A stretch of DNA of 64,000 nucleotides from NCBI RefSeq assembly GCF_018860165.1, contig NZ_JAHKNG010000001.1:1-64000 (forward strand), written 5' to 3'. Positions 1-8,069 of this stretch are shown here, in pieces; position 1 is the first letter of the stretch, and every line of letters begins with the position of its first letter. This DNA comes from Paracoccus marinaquae (GTDB lineage Bacteria; Pseudomonadota; Alphaproteobacteria; Rhodobacterales; Rhodobacteraceae). The translations under genes were made by a program, and so were the position numbers. Under the pieces are notes generated by a model. That model ran no database searches, had not been told where the DNA came from, and worked only from the letters and a program-made list of their open reading frames with translations.

Positions 1-240
1 TCGAGAGCCTGAACCGCGTGATCCGGAAATCCATCAAGACGCGCGGATCGTTTCCGACGGACGATGCCGCGACCAAGCTGATCTATCTGGCGATCCGCAG
101 CTTCGAGAAAGACGGCCGAAACGTCCGGGAAGGGTTTGCGGCCCGCAACCAGTTCGCCATAATGTTCGGCGAGCGCTTCGCCGCTTGAGTATCTGAAACT
201 GCATGGGCCGGATCAGATACACAGAGTTCCTGACACTCCC
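1..240 (+). mobile_element. Right end of an IS256-family insertion sequence (cut by window edge)
   Basis: The left edge lies inside an insertion sequence. A frame open from the first bases reads as the C-terminus of a mutator/IS256-type transposase and stops at 188. It is followed by about 50 bases containing GATCAGATACACAGAGTTCC at 211-230 and TGACACTCCC at 231-240, which look like an IS256-family terminal inverted repeat. The element therefore probably ends near 240. The left end and target duplication lie outside the window, so the boundary is an inference. The element abuts and truncates dctQ. Confidence 0.75.
3..188 (+). CDS. IS256-family transposase, C-terminal fragment (5' end outside window)
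   Basis: The frame starting at base 3 gives about 61 residues ending at TGA 186-188. The sequence contains SLNRVIRKSIKTRGSFP and, near the end, NQFAIMFGERF. Both are characteristic of the conserved C-terminus of IS256/mutator-type DDE transposases, from the last catalytic region to the stop. The transposase would nick the element ends and move it. Only this tail is visible, so it is not known whether the copy is intact. It points toward the adjacent truncated TRAP gene. Confidence 0.85.
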   Translation, partial: ESLNRVIRKSIKTRGSFPTDDAATKLIYLAIRSFEKDGRNVREGFAARNQFAIMFGERFAA

Positions 241-487
241 GCCGCGCCATGTCACCGCCGCGATCGACTGGTTCTGGCTTTTCGCTTTCGCGTCCGGGTG
301 GGCGATCCTGTGCTACTTCATGGTGCAGGGGATGATCGAAATCCACGAATATGGCGATCGCACCACACTGATGTCTCTGCCGTTGTGGTGGGCCTATGCC
401 CCTGCAGTGCTGGGATCGGCCGGAGCAAGCCTTATCGCATTTGCACAAGTTCTGGTCCCATCGACATTCACGGCAGTGGAAGGCTGA
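241..487 (+). pseudogene. dctQ: TRAP transporter small permease (DctQ), 5'-truncated by the IS
   Basis: About 80 residues of a DctQ-like small permease remain, in frame up to TGA 485-487. They comprise a cytoplasmic loop (PRHVTAAID), a hydrophobic helix (FWLFAFASGWAILCYF), a polar stretch with DRTTLMSLPLWW, and a last helix (YAPAVLGSAGASLIAF). Full DctQ proteins have four helices and roughly 160-180 residues, so the first half is missing. An ATG at 203 opens the frame but lies inside the IS end, so any product would be a hybrid. The neighbour dctM starts three bases after the stop, as in a normal dctQM operon. The transporter is very likely inactive. Confidence 0.75.
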
Positions 488-490
488 GCC

Positions 491-1813
491 ATGGAACCCA
501 CCACACTTGCAATCATCCTTATCGTCGTTCTGCTGATTGCCATCATCCTGCGGGCGCCCATAGGCCTGTCCATGGCCGTTGTCGGGTCCGCAGGCTATAT
601 GCTGCTGTCCAGCCCCGCCGCGCTGACGGCTTATCTGCAATCCGCCTGGCCCGATCGCTTCATGTCCTATGACCTTGCGATCATTCCGCTTTTCATCCTG
701 ATGGGGCATCTGGCGACGCGTACGGGCATCTCTGCCGCCCTGTTCGCCGCATCCAATGCGTGGATCGGTCACTGGCGCGGCGGGCTTGCCATGGCCTCTG
801 TCGCAGGTTGTGCGATGTTCGGCTCGATTTCCGGCTCTTCAATCGCAACTGCCTCGACGATGGCCAAGGTCGCCCTGCCCGAAATGCAGAAGCACCGTTA
901 CAGCGGCGCGTTGTCCTCCGGCTCACTTGCGGCAGGCGGCACGCTGGGCATCCTCATCCCGCCTTCGGTCGTGCTGATCATCTATGCGCTGCTGACCGAG
1001 CAGAATATCGTCAAGCTGTTCCTCGCCGCCATGGTGCCCGGAGCTTTGGCGGTGCTGGGCTTCATTATCGCAATCGCCATCTATGTCCGGCTTTTCCCGA
1101 ACTCGGCCCCTCTGCAGGAACGTGCCGGCTGGCGGGACAGGATGCACAGCCTGCGTAATATCTGGCATATTGTCGGCATCTTCGTGATCGTGCTGGGCGG
1201 CATCTATGGCGGGTTCTTCACACCGGCCGAGGGCGCGTCGGTCGGGGTGGTTCTGACGGCGGCAGCCGGTCTTCTGGGACGCACGCTGACCCTCGAAAGC
1301 CTGGTCGACAGCCTCGTGGATACCGCGTCGGCCAGCGCGATGATCTTCGTGATCATTTTCGGGGCGGATATCTTCAACGTGGCGATTGCGCTTTCGCGGA
1401 TGCCCACGGCATTGGCGGACTGGTTCATGGCCGCGAATGTTGCGCCGATGACGGTATTGCTGCTGATGGTCCTGTTCTACCTGATCATGGGTTGCGTCAT
1501 GGACAGCCTGTCGATGATCGTTCTGACCGTTCCGGTGTTCTTCCCGACGATCATGAGCTTCGATTTCGGGCTTTTGCCGCAGCAGCAGGCATTGTGGTTC
1601 GGCATCCTGACCCTTGTCGTGGTCGAGGTGGGGATGATCACGCCGCCGGTGGGGATGAATCTGTTCGTCATCTCAGCGATTGCCAGGGATATCCCGGTCG
1701 CTCAGATCTTCCGCGGCACCGTGCCTTTCATCATGGCGGAGTTTGTGCGGATCATCCTGCTTCTCATGCTGCCGATCCTCAGCTTCGGACTTGTCGACTG
1801 GTGGCCGAGTTGA
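491..1813 (+). CDS. dctM: TRAP transporter large permease (DctM)
   Basis: A 440-residue integral membrane protein of the DctM family, the transport subunit that works with DctQ and a periplasmic binding protein to import organic acids using the sodium or proton gradient. It has about a dozen hydrophobic helices. Near residues 110-132 is the hallmark GSISGSSIATASTMAK...P-E-M stretch, and the C-terminus contains TPPVGMNLFVISAIARDIP, typical of the family. Length is normal. It begins just after the truncated dctQ. The binding protein (dctP) is not in the window and presumably lay beyond the IS. The substrate cannot be read from sequence; the hydrolase and enoyl-CoA hydratase downstream suggest an acid feeding CoA-linked degradation. 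With dctQ broken, function is doubtful. Confidence 0.92.
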   Translation: MEPTTLAIILIVVLLIAIILRAPIGLSMAVVGSAGYMLLSSPAALTAYLQSAWPDRFMSYDLAIIPLFILMGHLATRTGISAALFAASNAWIGHWRGGLAMASVAGCAMFGSISGSSIATASTMAKVALPEMQKHRYSGALSSGSLAAGGTLGILIPPSVVLIIYALLTEQNIVKLFLAAMVPGALAVLGFIIAIAIYVRLFPNSAPLQERAGWRDRMHSLRNIWHIVGIFVIVLGGIYGGFFTPAEGASVGVVLTAAAGLLGRTLTLESLVDSLVDTASASAMIFVIIFGADIFNVAIALSRMPTALADWFMAANVAPMTVLLLMVLFYLIMGCVMDSLSMIVLTVPVFFPTIMSFDFGLLPQQQALWFGILTLVVVEVGMITPPVGMNLFVISAIARDIPVAQIFRGTVPFIMAEFVRIILLLMLPILSFGLVDWWPS

Positions 1814-1906
1814 CCATGTTGCGGTGGGCTTCGGCCCACCCTGACCTGCACACAGGCAGGCTTGCCAAATCGTCAAGGGCATTGCCCGAGATCCAGGGAC
1901 CATCCG

Positions 1907-2761
1907 ATGACCCATAAGCTTCCTGAAATCCGCAGCGTCCAGAATGGCGATGCCGTGATCGCCTATGCGGTCACCGGTCCGGCGGATCCGGCGTCGCGCA
2001 CCATCTGCCTTATCGCATCCACGGGCCGGGGGGCCGAGGATTTCTTTCATCTGGCCGAGCATCTCGCCGCTGGAGGCATGCGGGTCGTGATGCCCTAGCC
2101 GCGCGGCATGGGCGGCAGCGAGGGGCCGCTGGAAGGGATCGATTTCCACGATCTCGCCGCAGATGCTGCCGCCGCACTTCGCGCGGAAACGGGCGAGGGC
2201 GGGGCCGTGGTCGCCGGTCACGCATATGGCTGCTGGATCGCACGCACCATGGCGCAGAATTTTCCCAGCATGATCGATGGTCTGATCCTGCTTGCGGCCG
2301 GTGCGGGCAAATGGCCGGACACACTGACCGAAGCGATCAATACCGCGATGAACACCGAAGCGCCCGAATATGACCGCCTGGCGGCCCTGCGCACGGCATT
2401 TTTCACCGGGGACCACGATCCCCGCCCGTGGCTGGAGGGATGGAGCGGCAAGGTCGTGCACGCACAGCGCGCGGCCCGGACCCGGACAGACCGGGACAGC
2501 TGGTGGTCCAGTGGCCGCGCGCCGATGCTGGACATTGTCGGGTTACAAGACCCTTTCCGGGCCGAGCAGGATCGCGACTTCTATCTGCGCGAATTCGCTC
2601 CCCGGCTGGAATTGAAGCTGGTTGACGGTGCAAGCCATGCCCTGCCCGACGAGAAACCGGAGGAGGTCGCGCAGCTGATGCTGGACTGGATCGATCGCCG
2701 GTTGGGCAAGCCGGACGGGCAACCAACCGTGTCACGTCGAATTTCCGGGGATCAGGTCTGA
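1907..2761 (+). pseudogene. Alpha/beta hydrolase interrupted by an in-frame TAG codon
   Basis: One continuous frame from ATG 1907 to TGA 2759-2761 encodes a 284-codon alpha/beta-fold hydrolase, broken only by TAG at 2096-2098. The break falls after RVVMP and before PRGMGGS, the strand-helix region that usually carries the oxyanion motif; a CAG-to-TAG change would explain it. The second part contains VVAGHAYGCW, where the nucleophile elbow G-x-S-x-G reads GHAYG with Ala in place of Ser, and a C-terminal DGASHALPDE with the usual catalytic His. A substrate cannot be assigned. It sits between dctM and an enoyl-CoA hydratase in the same direction. It is either a real pseudogene or a base error at 2096. 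Confidence 0.75.
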
Positions 2762-2791
2762 GGCCGCACCCAAACAGAAGGAGAGCAGATT

Positions 2792-3556
2792 ATGGAACTC
2801 GAAACGCTCAAGGTTTCGGTTAACGACTACTTTGCCACCGTCACCATCGCCCGACCTCCGGTCAATGCGCAGAATAACAGGCTGCGGGAAGAGATTCAGG
2901 TCGTGATGGACAGTCTTGGCGACCGTGCGGATGTGCGGGCCATCATCCTGACCGGCGAAGGAAAGGCGTTTTCAGCAGGCGCCGACCTGTCAGAGCGCCC
3001 GACCCAGGACCCCGGCAACTATACGGCCCATAACCGTCGCGTCAGGGCCAGTTTCGACTGCATCCTCGAATGCCCCAAGCCGGTGATCGCCGCCGTGAAT
3101 GGCGCGGCCATCGGTGCCGGCTGCGTGTCTGCGCTGTGCTGCGACATCCTGATTTTTTCAGACAAAGGCTATCTGCAGATGACCGAGGTGAATGTCGGGC
3201 TTGCCGGTGGCGTCGCCCATGTTCGCCGCCATCTGGGCGAATCCGATGCCCGCCTCATGCTGTTGACCGGGCGCCGCATCTATGGCCCCGACCTGCTGCA
3301 AAAGGGCGTCGCTTCGGCATGTGTCGCGCCCGAGGCCTTGATGGATACCGCGACCGAGATCGCCCGCGACATCGCCAAAGCCAGTCCCTCGGCGATACGC
3401 GCGGCCAAATTGGCGTTTCAACTGACCGAGAACCTGTCGCTCTACGAAGGCTACCGCTACGAGCAGGGCAATACCAAGGCCCTGTCCACGACCAAGGATT
3501 CCGCCGAGGCAATGGCCGCCTTCCGTGAGAAGCGCCCGCCCGTTTTCAAGCCCTGA
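2792..3556 (+). CDS. Enoyl-CoA hydratase/isomerase family protein
   Basis: A 254-residue crotonase-fold protein. The oxyanion-hole segments are recognisable: GKAFSAGADLSERP near residues 54-67 and NGAAIGAGCVSALCCD near 102-118, followed by EVNVGLAGGVAHVRR. Family members hydrate or isomerise enoyl-CoA thioesters in fatty or aromatic acid breakdown. The motif NVGLAGG differs from the usual catalytic-Glu loop, so a specialised crotonase reaction is possible and the exact substrate is unknown. An AGGAGA ribosome site precedes ATG 2792. It is the last gene of the TRAP/hydrolase cluster and appears intact. Confidence 0.88.
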   Translation: MELETLKVSVNDYFATVTIARPPVNAQNNRLREEIQVVMDSLGDRADVRAIILTGEGKAFSAGADLSERPTQDPGNYTAHNRRVRASFDCILECPKPVIAAVNGAAIGAGCVSALCCDILIFSDKGYLQMTEVNVGLAGGVAHVRRHLGESDARLMLLTGRRIYGPDLLQKGVASACVAPEALMDTATEIARDIAKASPSAIRAAKLAFQLTENLSLYEGYRYEQGNTKALSTTKDSAEAMAAFREKRPPVFKP

Positions 3557-3703
3557 TCGCGGCGTCGATATGTGGCAGCGTGGATCCTTCCTGAACCGAG
3601 TCCCGTGACAACGCCCATGAATATGCGAAACGGATTGCGGAACTTTGCCCGATCCTCACATGGCGGGAGGGGCATTCCAGTGAAAGATACCTATAAAACA
3701 ATG

Positions 3704-3788
3704 TGGTGCGGGTGGAGGGACTTGAACCCCCACGCCTTGCGGCGCCAGAACCTAAATCTGGTGCGTCTACCAGTTTCGCCACACCCGC
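3704..3788 (-). tRNA. tRNA-Leu (anticodon UAG)
   Basis: Read on the minus strand, an 85-base class II tRNA runs from GCGGGTG at 3788 to an encoded CCA at 3704. The acceptor arms GCGGGTG/CACCCGC pair perfectly. The anticodon stem CCAGA/TCTGG encloses TTTAGGT, giving anticodon TAG (reads CUN leucine codons). A long variable arm (GGCGCCGCAAGGCGT) and the T arm GGGGG-TTCAAGT-CCCTC follow. The discriminator base is A, as expected for leucine. No integrase gene or duplicated tRNA end is seen nearby. Confidence 0.97.
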
Positions 3789-3995
3789 ATGGTCATTTCG
3801 GGCGCACGGAACCGGGCCCTACTCTTGACGGTCGCGGTTGCGGCGGGGACCGCCGCAAGCACAAGCGACACCGTCGGGTAGATAGCTCTCTTGTGTGAGC
3901 CGGTCAACGGGTCAGCGTTCATCCGGCGCCAAGGATCGCCCGACCCGGTTCCGGTATGGATCCGGGCACTTTGCCGGGAGCGTTGCCGCAAATGC

Positions 3996-4020
3996 AAACC
4001 CCGCCGAAGCGGCGGGGTTT
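3996..4020 (-). terminator. Rho-independent terminator of the purine permease gene
   Basis: AAACCCCGCC and GGCGGGGTTT form a perfect 10-bp stem with a 5-base loop. It lies about 50 bases beyond the stop of the minus-strand permease, and on that strand the stem ends in TTT. The stem is symmetrical enough to work on both strands. Confidence 0.85.
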
Positions 4021-4071
4021 GTCGGTCTTCCGGGTCGCCCCGCGGGGCGGCAGCTATCTTGACACTGCGCC

Positions 4072-5373
4072 TTATTCCGATCCGAAGAGCGCGTATTTCG
4101 CGATGAACATCGCCGCGATGATCCAGGTCGCCAGATGCACCTCGCGGGCGCGCCCGGTGAACAGTTTGATCACCGCATAGCTGATGAAGCCGAAAGCCAG
4201 GCCGTTGGCGATGGAATAGGTGAAGGGCATGGCCAAGGCGGCCAGAACGGCAGGCGCGGCCTCGGTCACGTCGTCCCATTCGATCTCGGACAGTTCGCGC
4301 ACCATCAGCGTGGCGACATAGAGCAGCGCCGGCGCCGTTGCATAGGCCGGAACCGATCCGGCCAGCGGGGCGAGGAAGGTCGCCGCCAGGAACAGCCCCG
4401 CCACGACCAGTGCGGTCAGCCCGGTGCGGCCACCGGCCTGCACGCCCGCCGCGCTTTCGACATAGGCGGTGGTCGAGGAGGTGCCCAGGAACGAGCCGAC
4501 GGTGATCGCGGTGGAATCCGCCATCAGCGCCCGGCTCAGGCCCTTGTTGGTATGCGCGGGTCCCTCGGTCAGCAGGCCGGCGCGCTTGGCCACGCCGATC
4601 AGCGTGCCGGTGGCGTCGAAGACCTCGACCAGGACCATGACCAGAACCACCTGGATGATGCCGAAACCCAGGGCGCCGGCAAGGTCAAGCTGCATGAAGG
4701 TCGGCGCGATCGAGGGCGGCATCGAGACGATTCCGCCGAACTGGCTGGCGCCCAGGGCGATCGAGGCCACGGTCACGGCCACGATCCCGATCAGGATTGC
4801 GCCGGGGACTTTCAGCGCGTCGAGGGCGGCGATGATGAAGAAGCCGACGATGGCCAGCAGGGTGGTGGTCGCGGTCAGGTCGCCGACACCGACGAGGGTC
4901 GCCGGGTTGTCCACCACGATGCCTGCATTCTTCATGGCGATGATCCCGAGGAACATCCCGATGCCGGCCGCGATCGCGCTGCGCATCGAATGCGGGATCC
5001 CCGAGATCAGCCAGCGCCGGAGGCCGGTGATCGACAGGAACAGGAAGATCATGCCGCTGATGAAGACGGCGCCAAGGGCCTGCTGCCAGGTGAATCCCAT
5101 GCCGGCGACAACGGTGAAGGCGAAGAAGGCGTTCAGGCCCATGCCCGGCGCCATGCCGATGGGCCAGTTTGCCCACAGCCCCATGACGGCCGAACCGATG
5201 GCGGCCGCGAGGCAGGTGGCGATGAAGACCGCATCGCGGTCCATGCCCGTTGTGGACAGGATGTCTGGGTTGACAAAGATGATGTAAGCCATGGTCAGGA
5301 ATGTCGTGACACCTGCGATGATCTCGGTGCGGACATTGCTGCCATGCTCGGCAAGCTTGAAGTAGCGTTCCAT
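4072..5373 (-). CDS. NCS2-family purine (hypoxanthine/guanine/adenine) permease
   Basis: A 433-residue membrane protein of the AzgA/GhxP/PbuG branch of the nucleobase-cation symporter-2 family, which imports purine bases with protons. It begins MERYFKLAEHGSNVRTE and has the family signatures FLTMAYIIFVNP near residue 28, NWPIGMAPGMGLNAFFA near 75-92 and GTSSTTAYVESAAG near 315. About 13 hydrophobic segments are present. ATG 5373 was chosen over an upstream in-frame ATG at 5436 because the protein family starts here and GGAGG sits seven bases before it. The gene is divergent from puuE, so uptake and breakdown of purines lie side by side. Confidence 0.9.
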   Translation of the reverse strand: MERYFKLAEHGSNVRTEIIAGVTTFLTMAYIIFVNPDILSTTGMDRDAVFIATCLAAAIGSAVMGLWANWPIGMAPGMGLNAFFAFTVVAGMGFTWQQALGAVFISGMIFLFLSITGLRRWLISGIPHSMRSAIAAGIGMFLGIIAMKNAGIVVDNPATLVGVGDLTATTTLLAIVGFFIIAALDALKVPGAILIGIVAVTVASIALGASQFGGIVSMPPSIAPTFMQLDLAGALGFGIIQVVLVMVLVEVFDATGTLIGVAKRAGLLTEGPAHTNKGLSRALMADSTAITVGSFLGTSSTTAYVESAAGVQAGGRTGLTALVVAGLFLAATFLAPLAGSVPAYATAPALLYVATLMVRELSEIEWDDVTEAAPAVLAALAMPFTYSIANGLAFGFISYAVIKLFTGRAREVHLATWIIAAMFIAKYALFGSE

Positions 5374-5502
5374 AAATATCCTCCGCGCGGCGCTCCTCAG
5401 CCGCTCATTGCGGAACTTTACGTAGCCACCGAACAACTTAGCAATAACTGCTAACCCGGAAGTCTTTCAATATGTCATTGAAACCCGCGGCGAGTTTCGT
5501 CG

Positions 5503-5519
5503 ATTTGTATATACAGAAT
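5503..5519. promoter_or_regulatory. Palindromic operator candidate between purine permease and puuE
   Basis: The divergent intergenic region holds TGTATATACA at 5506-5515, a perfect palindrome that extends almost symmetrically (ATT-T-GTATATAC-A-GAAT). The form resembles sites bound by GntR-family repressors of the FadR/HutC type. It lies about 130 bases before the permease start and 85 bases before puuE, so it could control both. The regulator is not adjacent; a GntR/UTRA gene lies at 28.9 kb. Confidence 0.45.
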
Positions 5520-5598
5520 TTCAATCTCGACGGCTTGTTCATTGGGCGCTGACGCTGTTTTCTAGGCGGAACCCAAGCCAGGCCGGAGGAGAGGCAAG

Positions 5599-7005
5599 AT
5601 GCGCTACAGCCGCGACATGCGAGGATATGGCGAAACCACCCCGGATCCGCAATGGCCCGGCGGGGCCCGGATCGCCGTGCAGATCGTGATGAATTACGAG
5701 GAAGGCGGCGAGAACAGCATCGAACATGGCGACGCCGCCTCCGAGGCGTTCCTGTCCGAGATCATCGGCTGCCAGCCCTGGCCCGGCCAGCGTCACTGGA
5801 ACATGGAATCGATCTATGACTACGGCGCCCGCTCGGGGTTCTGGCGGCTGCACCGGCTGCTGAAGGATATCCCGATCACCGTCTATGGCGTCGCCACCGC
5901 ACTGGAACGCGCCCCCGAACAGGTCAGTGCCATGCAGGCCGCCGGTTGGGAGATCGCCACCCACGGGCTGAAATGGATCGACTACCGCGACGTGCCGCGC
6001 GAGATCGAGGCCGATCACATCGCCCAGGCGGTCGAGTTGCATCGCCGTGTGACGGGTGAGCGTCCCTATGGCTTCTACCAGGGCCGCACCTCGATGAACA
6101 CGGTCGAACTGGGCTGCGAGGAGGGCGGCTTTGCCTATCTCGCAGACACCATCGCCGACGAACTGCCCTATTGGCATGTGCATCAGGGCCGCCCGCAGTT
6201 GATGGTGCCCTACACGATGGACGCCAATGACATGCGGTTCTCGTCGGGGCAGGGCTTCGGCACCGGGGTCGAGTTCTTCGACTATCTGCGCGACAGCTTC
6301 GACGTTCTCTACGAAGAAGGTGCGGCCGGTGCGCCGAAGATGATGTCGATCGGGCTGCATTGCCGCCTTGCCGGCCGGCCGGGCCGGGCGATGGCGATCA
6401 AGCGCTTCCTCGAGCATGCCCGCGCCCATGAGGGCGTCTGGTTCGCCACCCGGCTGGACATCGCCCGCCACTGGGCCGAGACCCATCCCTACCAGCCGCG
6501 CCCGCGCCCCAGCCAGATGGAGCGGGACGCGTTCGTCACCAAGTTCGGTGGCATCTACGAGCATTCCCCCTGGATCGCCGAGCGTGTCTGGGACGCCGAG
6601 ATGGGCGCCATCCATGACAGCGCCGCGGGTCTGGCCGGACGGATGGCGCAGATTTTCCGTGCTGCCAGCAACGAGGAACGGCTGGGCGTGCTGATCGCCC
6701 ACCCCGACCTGGCCGGCAAGCTGGCCGAGGCCAAGCAGTTGACGGCCGAAAGCACCTCGGAACAGTCCAGCGCCGGGCTTGACGCGCTGACCGATGCCGA
6801 GAAGGCCGAGTTCACGCGGCTGAACGATGCCTATACCGCGAAGCACGGCTTTCCCTTCATCATCGCGGTGCGCGATTATGACAAGCCGGGCATCCAGCGC
6901 GCCATGCAGGCGCGCGTGGACAACGACACCCTGACCGAGCGCAGCGAGGCCGAGAAACAGGTCATGCGCATTGCCGAACTTCGTCTGAAGGACGTCCTGA
7001 AATGA
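5599..7005 (+). CDS. puuE: Bifunctional allantoinase (PuuE) / OHCU decarboxylase (UraD) fusion
   Basis: A 468-residue fusion of two purine-degradation enzymes. Residues about 1-300 are the PuuE polysaccharide-deacetylase-type allantoinase: MRYSRDMRGYGETTPDPQWP at the start, MNYEEGGE, THGLKWIDYR and GFYQGRTSMNT. This part hydrolyses allantoin to allantoate. Residues about 310-465 match 2-oxo-4-hydroxy-4-carboxy-5-ureidoimidazoline decarboxylase, with FGGIYEHSPWIAE, LIAHPDLAGK, the SS-E-Q-S-x-AGLD region and HGFPFIIAVR; this part forms S-allantoin from the urate oxidation product. AGGAGAGGCAAG precedes the ATG. It overlaps the next gene by four bases (ATGA), indicating translational coupling. 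Confidence 0.93.
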   Translation: MRYSRDMRGYGETTPDPQWPGGARIAVQIVMNYEEGGENSIEHGDAASEAFLSEIIGCQPWPGQRHWNMESIYDYGARSGFWRLHRLLKDIPITVYGVATALERAPEQVSAMQAAGWEIATHGLKWIDYRDVPREIEADHIAQAVELHRRVTGERPYGFYQGRTSMNTVELGCEEGGFAYLADTIADELPYWHVHQGRPQLMVPYTMDANDMRFSSGQGFGTGVEFFDYLRDSFDVLYEEGAAGAPKMMSIGLHCRLAGRPGRAMAIKRFLEHARAHEGVWFATRLDIARHWAETHPYQPRPRPSQMERDAFVTKFGGIYEHSPWIAERVWDAEMGAIHDSAAGLAGRMAQIFRAASNEERLGVLIAHPDLAGKLAEAKQLTAESTSEQSSAGLDALTDAEKAEFTRLNDAYTAKHGFPFIIAVRDYDKPGIQRAMQARVDNDTLTERSEAEKQVMRIAELRLKDVLK

Positions 7006-7856
7006 ACAAGATCGCCCCCAAAACCTCGGCTGCCGGTTCCTATGCCGGGCCGATCGCCGGCCTGCCGCCGCAGACCGACCTGACCACCGACACGGCCGTC
7101 TTCACCGAGGCCTATGCGGTGATCCCGCGCAGCACCATGCGCGACATCGTGACCAGCTTCCTGCCGGGCTGGGACGGGATGCGGATGTGGGTCATCGCCC
7201 GCCCGCTGACGGGTTTCGCCGAGACCTTCAGCCAGTATATCGTCGAGCTGTCCGAGGGCGGCGGCAGCAGTGCCCCCGACGACGACCCCGAGATCCAGCA
7301 TGTGATCTTCGTCACCGATGGCGAATTGCGGGTGACCATCGACGGCACCGACCACCGGCTGACCTCGGGCGGATACGCCTATGTTCCGCCGGGAACCGAA
7401 TGGTCGCTGCGCAATCTGGCGTCGGGCAAGACCGGGTTCCACTGGTGGCGCAAGCGCTGGCAGCCGGTCGAGGGGCTGAGCCGCCCCGATCCCCTCGTCC
7501 TGCAGGAGCAGGACATCACCCCTGCCTCCATGCCCGACACCAACGGCGCCTGGGCCACGACCCGCTTCGTCGATCCGGCCGACCTGCGCCACGACATGCA
7601 TGTCACCATCGTGACCCTGCAGCCCGGTGGCTCGATCCCCTTTGCCGAAACCCATGTCATGGAACATGGCCTCTTCGTGATCGAGGGCAAGGCGGTCTAC
7701 CGCCTGAACCGCGACTGGGTCGAGGTCGGCCCCGGCGATTTCATGTGGCTTCGGGCCTTCTGCCCGCAGGCCTGCTATGCGGGCGGCCCCGGCCCGTTCC
7801 GCTATCTGCTCTACAAGGATGTGAACCGCCACGCCCCCCTTTGGCCGAACCGGTAA
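7002..7856 (+). CDS. allE: (S)-ureidoglycine aminohydrolase (bicupin)
   Basis: A 284-residue two-cupin protein of the UGHY/AllE family, which releases ammonia from (S)-ureidoglycine to give (S)-ureidoglycolate using Mn2+. The N-terminal cupin includes QHVIFVTDGELRVTIDG and GGYAYVPPGTEWSL. The C-terminal cupin carries the metal site, PFAETHVMEHGLFVIEGKAV, with His and Glu ligands, then LNRDWVEVGPGDFMWL. The length fits the family. It overlaps puuE-uraD by ATGA and is followed by a strong hairpin. The ureidoglycolate product would be cleaved by AllA, encoded separately at 31.2 kb. Confidence 0.9.
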   Translation: MNKIAPKTSAAGSYAGPIAGLPPQTDLTTDTAVFTEAYAVIPRSTMRDIVTSFLPGWDGMRMWVIARPLTGFAETFSQYIVELSEGGGSSAPDDDPEIQHVIFVTDGELRVTIDGTDHRLTSGGYAYVPPGTEWSLRNLASGKTGFHWWRKRWQPVEGLSRPDPLVLQEQDITPASMPDTNGAWATTRFVDPADLRHDMHVTIVTLQPGGSIPFAETHVMEHGLFVIEGKAVYRLNRDWVEVGPGDFMWLRAFCPQACYAGGPGPFRYLLYKDVNRHAPLWPNR

Positions 7857-7897
7857 CACGAGGCACCGGGCCATGCCCACCGGACATGATACGAGAC

Positions 7898-7931
7898 CAG
7901 GAAGGGGGCGATCCGCATCGCCCCCTTCCTG
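7898..7931 (+). terminator. Strong 15-bp hairpin ending the puuE-allE operon
   Basis: CAGGAAGGGGGCGAT pairs perfectly with ATCGCCCCCTTCCTG around a CCGC loop, 42 bases after the allE stop. No T-run follows, so termination may rely on the very stable stem alone, or the hairpin may protect the transcript 3' end. Confidence 0.7.
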
Positions 7932-8019
7932 CTGTCGGAGGGCAGGCGCACCGTCTGCGGGCATCGGGCGGGCGGGCAATCTGGTGGACAGTCTTCGCTG
8001 AAGCGGCGGCGCGGGAACG

Positions 8020-8045
8020 CGAAAGGCCGCCCGGATGGGCGGCCT
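8020..8045 (-). terminator. Terminator of the DUF6280 gene
   Basis: On the minus strand, AGGCCGCCC and GGGCGGCCT form a 9-bp stem around ATCC, followed by TTTC. It lies 25 bases beyond the stop of the DUF6280 gene. Confidence 0.75.
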
Positions 8046-8069
8046 AGGGAAGCGGCGCGGATTGTCCCG

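Noticed and set aside
2096..2098. TAG read as pyrrolysine or another amino acid
   Set aside because: No pylTSBCD genes are visible and this lineage is not known to use it; a mutation or sequencing error is simpler.
3704..3788. tRNA-Leu as attachment site of an integrated element
   Set aside because: No integrase, no duplicated tRNA 3' end and no composition change around it.
5362..5385. GAGGATATTTATG before the purine permease, similar to the CCCCGAGGATATTT repeat core
   Set aside because: The G-rich hairpin and CCCC part are missing; the similarity is most easily explained as a good ribosome site (GGAGG) plus start codon.
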